Shown here: in pieces, positions 22,470 to 26,376 of the stretch
How positions within the stretch are numbered: the first letter of the stretch is position 1
Layout: every line of letters starts with the position of its first letter
Assembly (NCBI GenBank): GCA_964619675.1
Contig: CAZUEO010000032.1
Location: 1 to 26,376, forward strand
Length of the DNA stretch: 26,376 nucleotides
Direction of reading: 5' to 3'
From: JAPLMW01 sp964619675
GTDB taxonomy: Bacteria; Planctomycetota; Phycisphaerae; Sedimentisphaerales; UBA12454
The notes under the pieces: generated by a model
The model's input: only the letters and a program-made list of their open reading frames with translations
Database searches by the model: none
Told to the model about the DNA's origin: nothing
Program-made: the position numbers and the translations under genes

Positions 22470-24110
22470 ATGGCGGAATATTCCATAAGCCCATCGGGCG
22501 GGAAATTTGAAATTCCCCAGCCGCAGCAGTACGCTGCGGAATTGGAGCGCGTCCGCAAGCTTGCCGACGCCGCAAGAAAAGAGGGCAGGGAAGTTGTAGT
22601 CGTTATGGGCGTTGGCTTTGTCGGCGCCGTGATGGCCGCCATTATCGCCGATACCGTTGACAAAAAGACGGGAAAGCCGAGTAAGTTTGTAATCGGCTGC
22701 CAGCGGCCGAGCACTCGCAGCTACTGGAAAATCCCGATGCTCAACGATGGCCAGTCGCCCGTCAAGGCCGAGGACCCCCAGGTTGACCCTATGATTGCCC
22801 GTTGTGTGCGGGACAAGAAAACGCTCATCGGCACGTACAACAGCGACTGTCTCGAACTGGCTGACTGCGTTGTCATCGATGTCCAGTGTGATTACATCAA
22901 AAGCGACCTCGGCAATCTCCGCACCGGCCAGACCGATATGGCAGCGCTTGAAGCCACGATGAAAACCATCGGCGCCAGGATTCCAGCCGATTGCCTGGTA
23001 CTGATTGAAACCACCGTAGCGCCCGGCACAACGGAATTTGTCGCCTGGCCCATACTGAAAAAAGCCTTTCAGGCCCGCGGCATCAAGACAGAGCCTTTGC
23101 TGGCTCACAGCTTTGAACGCGTTATGCCCGGCAGGCAGTACGTTGCTTCAATCCGCGACTTTTGGCGGGTCTGCTCAGGCTGTAATGCCGAGGCCCGCAG
23201 CCGCGTTGAAAAATTCCTGCGCGAAGTCCTCAATACCAAAGACTTCCCGCTGACGGTTATGGACCGCCCAATCGAATCAGAAACCACAAAAATTGTCGAA
23301 AACTCTTATCGTGCGACAATACTCGCGTTTCTCGATGAATGGTCGCTATTTGCGGAGCGCAACGGCGTTGACCTCATTAAGGTCATCAAGGCCATAAAAA
23401 TGCGGCCTACCCATAATAATATGATATTCCCCGGCCCCGGCATCGGCGGTTATTGCCTGCCGAAGGATGGCGGCCTGGGCTATTGGGCCTACAAGCATCT
23501 GCTCGGCTTTGAAGACGATATTTTCAAAATCTCAACGGCGGCAATTAACATTAACGATACAAGAGGCCTGCACGTTGCGACGTTAACCCGCGATGCCCTG
23601 CGGAATATGGGCCGCTATATCGCAGGCGCTAATGTGCTGCTGTGCGGAGCAAGCTATCGGCAGGATGTCGCCGATACGAGGTACAGCGGCTCTGAAATCG
23701 TCGTGCGAAAGCTTACTGAAATGGGCGCTGAAATGCGCATTCACGACCCGTATGTCGAGCACTGGTACGAGCTGGAACAGCAGGATACCTACCCGGCAAG
23801 AGGACAGTCCTGGTCTCGCTTCTTCCGCAATCAGGAACACTTGAAGGATATTCGTTTGCAGAGCGACCTGGCGGGCGCCCTCAAAGGTGCTGAAGCGGTG
23901 ATTCTTGCTGTCCCGCACGAGCCGTATTTGAAATTAAGTCCCGAGGATATTGTCAAATGGGCAGGCGCACCGCTTGCGGTTATTGATTGCTACGGAATTC
24001 TCGACGATGAAAAAATCAAACGTTATTTCGAATTAGGCTGTGAGGTCAAGGCCCTCGGCAGGGGCCACATCCAGCGCATAAAGGAATCCGTCAGGAGCAA
24101 AAAAGGCTGA
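22470..24110 (+). CDS. UDP-glucose/GDP-mannose dehydrogenase family protein (nucleotide-sugar 6-dehydrogenase)
   Basis: The protein is 546 residues from the ATG at 22470, chosen because TAAGGAT lies just before it. It oxidises a UDP-hexose or UDP-N-acetylhexosamine to the uronic acid with two NAD+. The NAD fold VMGVGFVGA is at 45-53, the substrate-side ETTVAPGTTE at 180-189, the central helix block SETTKIVENSYRA (K274) at 270-282, and the catalytic loop GPGIGGYCLPKDGG at 322-335 (C329, K332). The C-terminal domain ends ..LGRGHIQRIKES. It is longer than the usual 430-450 residues, with an N-terminal extension of about 40 residues and inserts near 62-115. It is the only capsule or exopolysaccharide-type gene here; the exact sugar is unknown. 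Confidence 0.85.
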   Translation: MAEYSISPSGGKFEIPQPQQYAAELERVRKLADAARKEGREVVVVMGVGFVGAVMAAIIADTVDKKTGKPSKFVIGCQRPSTRSYWKIPMLNDGQSPVKAEDPQVDPMIARCVRDKKTLIGTYNSDCLELADCVVIDVQCDYIKSDLGNLRTGQTDMAALEATMKTIGARIPADCLVLIETTVAPGTTEFVAWPILKKAFQARGIKTEPLLAHSFERVMPGRQYVASIRDFWRVCSGCNAEARSRVEKFLREVLNTKDFPLTVMDRPIESETTKIVENSYRATILAFLDEWSLFAERNGVDLIKVIKAIKMRPTHNNMIFPGPGIGGYCLPKDGGLGYWAYKHLLGFEDDIFKISTAAININDTRGLHVATLTRDALRNMGRYIAGANVLLCGASYRQDVADTRYSGSEIVVRKLTEMGAEMRIHDPYVEHWYELEQQDTYPARGQSWSRFFRNQEHLKDIRLQSDLAGALKGAEAVILAVPHEPYLKLSPEDIVKWAGAPLAVIDCYGILDDEKIKRYFELGCEVKALGRGHIQRIKESVRSKKG

Positions 24111-24308
24111 AATTTGCTTGAATAATTCGAGATTTGGCTGTTTGAACACGCTTAAGCCCCGGTAAATCCCGGTATTTTGCTTGACTTTGTCGTCTTTTCG
24201 TTTAGGTTTATTTGTTGCATAGAAAGAAAATTTTGCAACCCTGGCGATGGAGATTTGGTATAGCAAAGCACTGAAATAGGTCATATATTTGGTTTAAGGA
24301 GAAGAAAG

Positions 24309-25610
24309 ATGAAAAAGCACAAACTCATTCCCGTATTAACATTGGCTTTTGTTCTGCTGCTGGCTGCCTGGCCGGGCATCGCGAAAGGCGCAGCTAATGA
24401 AGTTAAGGTCCAGATTCATATAGTAGAGGGCTCAGGCATCACCGAAGCGCAGGTAAGAGCATGGCTCAAGAGAGCCAACGAAATCGATGCAGGAAAGGCC
24501 AAGCATGTCGAGGACAGCAACCACTATCACAGCGACCCTAATACCGACCCGAATGACCCGAATAACAACGACCCGAACAGGATAAATATATGGGCCGTGC
24601 CTAAATGTAAGGTAACGGGCGAGCCTAATAATGTGTCGGGACGAAAGGGCACTCTTGTAGAGTTGGTGGACCCGAACGCCACAAAGGACCCGAACGATGC
24701 AAACGCTCCCGACGTTTATATCAAGGATTCTACTCTTGCGCACGAGCTGAATCATATTCATAAACTTAAGCACGTCAAGGACCCTAATAACAAGATGCAT
24801 CCGGACAATCAACCGGATGCGAACGGCGTGCTCAAGTCATGCCATCGGAAAGGTACGGAGGTGACGGCCTGGCAGCTGGATAAAATCGGCGAGGCAGTGC
24901 GGGTGCATGAAGCGATATACAGGGGCTATGGCGGTGATGTGTACGATAGTGTCGGGGATGTTCCTCCCGGATTCGGATATATCGACCTGGATTGGGCACA
25001 GGGCTGGATGGAGTGGGCAGGGGGTACGTACGTGCTTCATCTGACCGCTCAGGTTCAGTTTCTTTCTTTGAGCTATTCTGAGATTGGTTTTTATATTGAG
25101 TCCGACAATAACCCGTTCACCGGCGAGCCGCCTGAAGGACTGGACTATTATATGTTCTATTATCCCTTCTCTGGTGAGGTTAATCTTTGGATGTATGAGA
25201 CGGGTTACGGATGGATACCTTTGGACCCTTGTGGTATAACTCGTGAAATTACGGAGACATCCAAGGATGCGAATATCCCGCCGGTTCCCTCAGGCGTGAA
25301 ATTCGAATTGCCGCTGGAGAAGTTGGAAAGAAGAGCCGGCGATGTGATTTCACACAGGGCCGTCGCACAGAACGAGGTAGAGATGGATATCGCGCCGGAC
25401 GTCGGCCTGCTGAGCATCCCGTATCCGCCGCAATGGCCGCCTGATTTTGTTCCCGATGGTGTGATTGACTATAAGGACCTTGACGTCCTGTCGGATGAAT
25501 GGCTGGCATCGCCGCCTGCCGACGGAGACGTTGACTTATATTATGACGGCCAAATAGACTTCAAAGACTTTGCCGAGTTTGGCAGGTACTGGGGTCAGTA
25601 TCAGCCCTGA
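24309..25610 (+). CDS. Secreted metzincin-like metalloprotease with dockerin-like C-terminus
   Basis: A 433-residue exported protein. The signal peptide is 1-28 (ending AKGA). Residues 75-92 and 121-132 are Asp-Pro-Asn repeats. The zinc site is HELNHIHKLKH (H145, E146, H149, H155), which fits HExxHxxxxxH of metzincins, although the usual Gly is Lys. NKMHP (M163) shortly after could be the Met-turn. Residues about 210-345 form a beta-rich domain (IDLDWAQGWMEWAGGTYVLHL). The end has two EF-hand repeats, PDGVIDYKDLDVLSDEWL and YYDGQIDFKDF...YWGQY, as in dockerins. An AAGGAG ribosome site precedes the ATG. Protease activity is predicted, not proven; the substrate is unknown. Confidence 0.75.
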   Translation: MKKHKLIPVLTLAFVLLLAAWPGIAKGAANEVKVQIHIVEGSGITEAQVRAWLKRANEIDAGKAKHVEDSNHYHSDPNTDPNDPNNNDPNRINIWAVPKCKVTGEPNNVSGRKGTLVELVDPNATKDPNDANAPDVYIKDSTLAHELNHIHKLKHVKDPNNKMHPDNQPDANGVLKSCHRKGTEVTAWQLDKIGEAVRVHEAIYRGYGGDVYDSVGDVPPGFGYIDLDWAQGWMEWAGGTYVLHLTAQVQFLSLSYSEIGFYIESDNNPFTGEPPEGLDYYMFYYPFSGEVNLWMYETGYGWIPLDPCGITREITETSKDANIPPVPSGVKFELPLEKLERRAGDVISHRAVAQNEVEMDIAPDVGLLSIPYPPQWPPDFVPDGVIDYKDLDVLSDEWLASPPADGDVDLYYDGQIDFKDFAEFGRYWGQYQP

Positions 25611-25635
25611 TGGGCGGACTTTTTATGCCGACTAA

Positions 25636-26244
25636 TTAACCCCGGCCGCAGGCCGGGGTTTTTTTATTGGCTGTTTCTTCAAAGTTAAGCACTGCAAACC
25701 GGCCGCGATATTTTTTTGCAGCCGCATCGTAAGTCTTTGCCGCCTCGATTTCATCGTCAAAGTAGCCCAGGTGAATATCCTTGCCGTTATGATGAATAGC
25801 AGCTTGCCATTTATTGGTATCTTTGCGTCGGCTCACCCCTTTGTATTGTGAGCTGCACGTTTTTGTCATCTTTCTGCTGTTCCAGTTATTTTCCTGTATG
25901 GTAACGATTTGCAGGTTTGTCTTTCGGTTATCGAATCCTTTATGGTTTTTATGGTCAACGACAAGTCCTTCCCCCGGCCGCATAATCTGTCTGTGCATAT
26001 ATACTCTTTTTCTGTTTTCCATTCTTGCCGCGTAGTAGGTATGTTTGGTTTTTTTGGCGAACCATTTGTATTTATTTAGTTCTTCGTAGTCTTCGGGGTC
26101 CACTATTGCGTATTTGCCTTGTGTAAGTTCGATTTTCCGAAACGCACAGCCGTATTGATAGAGTCTGTACTTAAGAACAGCGGCGACCGACAAGCGTTCT
26201 AAAACTGGCGGAACGTTATATTGGATTTGAACATTGAATTTCAT
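25636..26244 (-). CDS. HNH endonuclease with AP2 DNA-binding domain (homing-endonuclease type)
   Basis: A 202-residue protein. Residues about 36-65 carry the RKIELTQGKYAIVDPEDYEEL lead-in common to these proteins. Residues about 82-125 form an HNH nuclease core (VVDHKNHKGFDNRKTNLQIV; D97, H98, N106, N110). Residues about 132-188 form an AP2 domain (YKGVSRRKDTNKWQA.., LGYFDDEIEAAKTYD.., AVLNF). Free-standing genes of this kind are mobile elements or relics of introns and inteins. AAGGAGAGA is a strong ribosome site. The final stretch KKTPACGRG is encoded by the terminator hairpin, so the natural end was probably just after LNFEE. There is no host intron or intein nearby. Confidence 0.85.
   Translation of the reverse strand: MKFNVQIQYNVPPVLERLSVAAVLKYRLYQYGCAFRKIELTQGKYAIVDPEDYEELNKYKWFAKKTKHTYYAARMENRKRVYMHRQIMRPGEGLVVDHKNHKGFDNRKTNLQIVTIQENNWNSRKMTKTCSSQYKGVSRRKDTNKWQAAIHHNGKDIHLGYFDDEIEAAKTYDAAAKKYRGRFAVLNFEETANKKTPACGRG
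25640..25665 (+). terminator. Rho-independent terminator
   Basis: An 8-bp perfect stem, CCCCGGCC and GGCCGGGG, with loop GCA, followed by seven T. It lies 30 bp after the metalloprotease stop. The same bases encode the last residues of the convergent HNH-AP2 gene. Confidence 0.9.
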
Positions 26245-26314
26245 TGCGATTCTCTCCTTAATAAAAAGCTTGGGAATTTAGGATATAGGAATGCTTCTTT
26301 TTGTATTTTTGCAG

Positions 26315-26339
26315 TTTACTGTTTACAGTTCACAGTAAA
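26315..26339. repeat. Inverted repeat TTTACTGT-N9-ACAGTAAA
   Basis: Perfect 8-bp arms lie in the upstream region of the HNH-AP2 gene. No T-run follows on either strand, so it is not an obvious terminator. It could be an operator or a mobile-element end. The rest of 26245-26376 shows no gene. Confidence 0.4.
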
Positions 26340-26376
26340 AATCGAGATACTGTTACCGTAACCTGTTTTCTGCAAA

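Noticed and set aside
24214..24239. GTTGCA...TGCAAC inverted repeat before the metalloprotease
   Set aside because: Six-base arms with a long loop are expected by chance; no promoter geometry fits it.

Overview
The window reads as a piece of a Planctomycetota chromosome, most likely an anaerobic Phycisphaerae (Sedimentisphaerales-like) lineage. This is inference from gene content. Two secreted proteins end in single or paired EF-hand, dockerin-like modules of the D-x-x-x-D-x-x-V/I-D...WL type, one of them carries Asp-Pro-Asn repeats, and a DUF1844 protein sits next to smpB. A bidirectional NAD-linked [NiFe] hydrogenase points to fermentative or anaerobic redox balancing. No 16S or other phylogenetic marker is present, so the assignment is tentative.

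Layout. (1) 1-240 is an AT-rich fragment with two tightly coupled short reading frames. It abuts a hydrogenase maturation protease gene that breaks off after about 25-30 residues. (2) 336-4899, minus strand: a complete group 3d hydrogenase operon, hoxF (with fused HoxE-like domain)-hoxU-hoxY-hoxH, followed by the broken protease gene. (3) 5114-10863, plus strand: a metX-metW fusion gene, a tRNA-dihydrouridine synthase and hemW, each overlapping the next, then lepA. (4) 10876-11730, minus: an LpxH-like metallophosphoesterase. (5) 11995-14551, plus: a self-cleaving HTH/S24 (LexA/CI-type) repressor behind a palindrome, then glnS. (6) 14567-15982, plus: a Fur-family repressor and an ArsP_2-type metal exporter, preceded by a promoter bracketed by two nearly identical 21-bp palindromes. 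(7) 15975-18103, minus: smpB, DUF1844, trpC and a half-size TauE/SafE permease. (8) 18345-20268: a small lipoprotein, a PilZ protein and a degenerate amidase-fold protein. (9) 20269-25610: two dockerin-tagged secreted proteins (a repeat propeller and a metzincin-like protease). Between them lie a DUF885 pseudogene with a huge internal deletion, a tRNA-Val(CAC) and a UDP-sugar dehydrogenase. (10) 25636-26244, minus: an HNH-AP2 homing-type endonuclease that shares a terminator hairpin with the protease gene.

How it fits together. The hydrogenase has all core cofactor-binding motifs and still carries the C-terminal extension that a dedicated protease must remove. The adjacent protease gene is truncated, so a second protease must exist elsewhere or the enzyme cannot mature. 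The Fur-family gene and exporter look like a self-contained metal-responsive efflux unit. The remainder is housekeeping (translation, tRNA modification, methionine, tryptophan and heme metabolism) interleaved with lineage-specific secreted proteins. I see no CRISPR array, transposase, rRNA or prophage block. The least conventional items are the hox protease break, the twin-operator Fur unit, the DUF885 deletion scar, the higher-order repeats in the propeller gene, and the endonuclease whose tail is written in a terminator.
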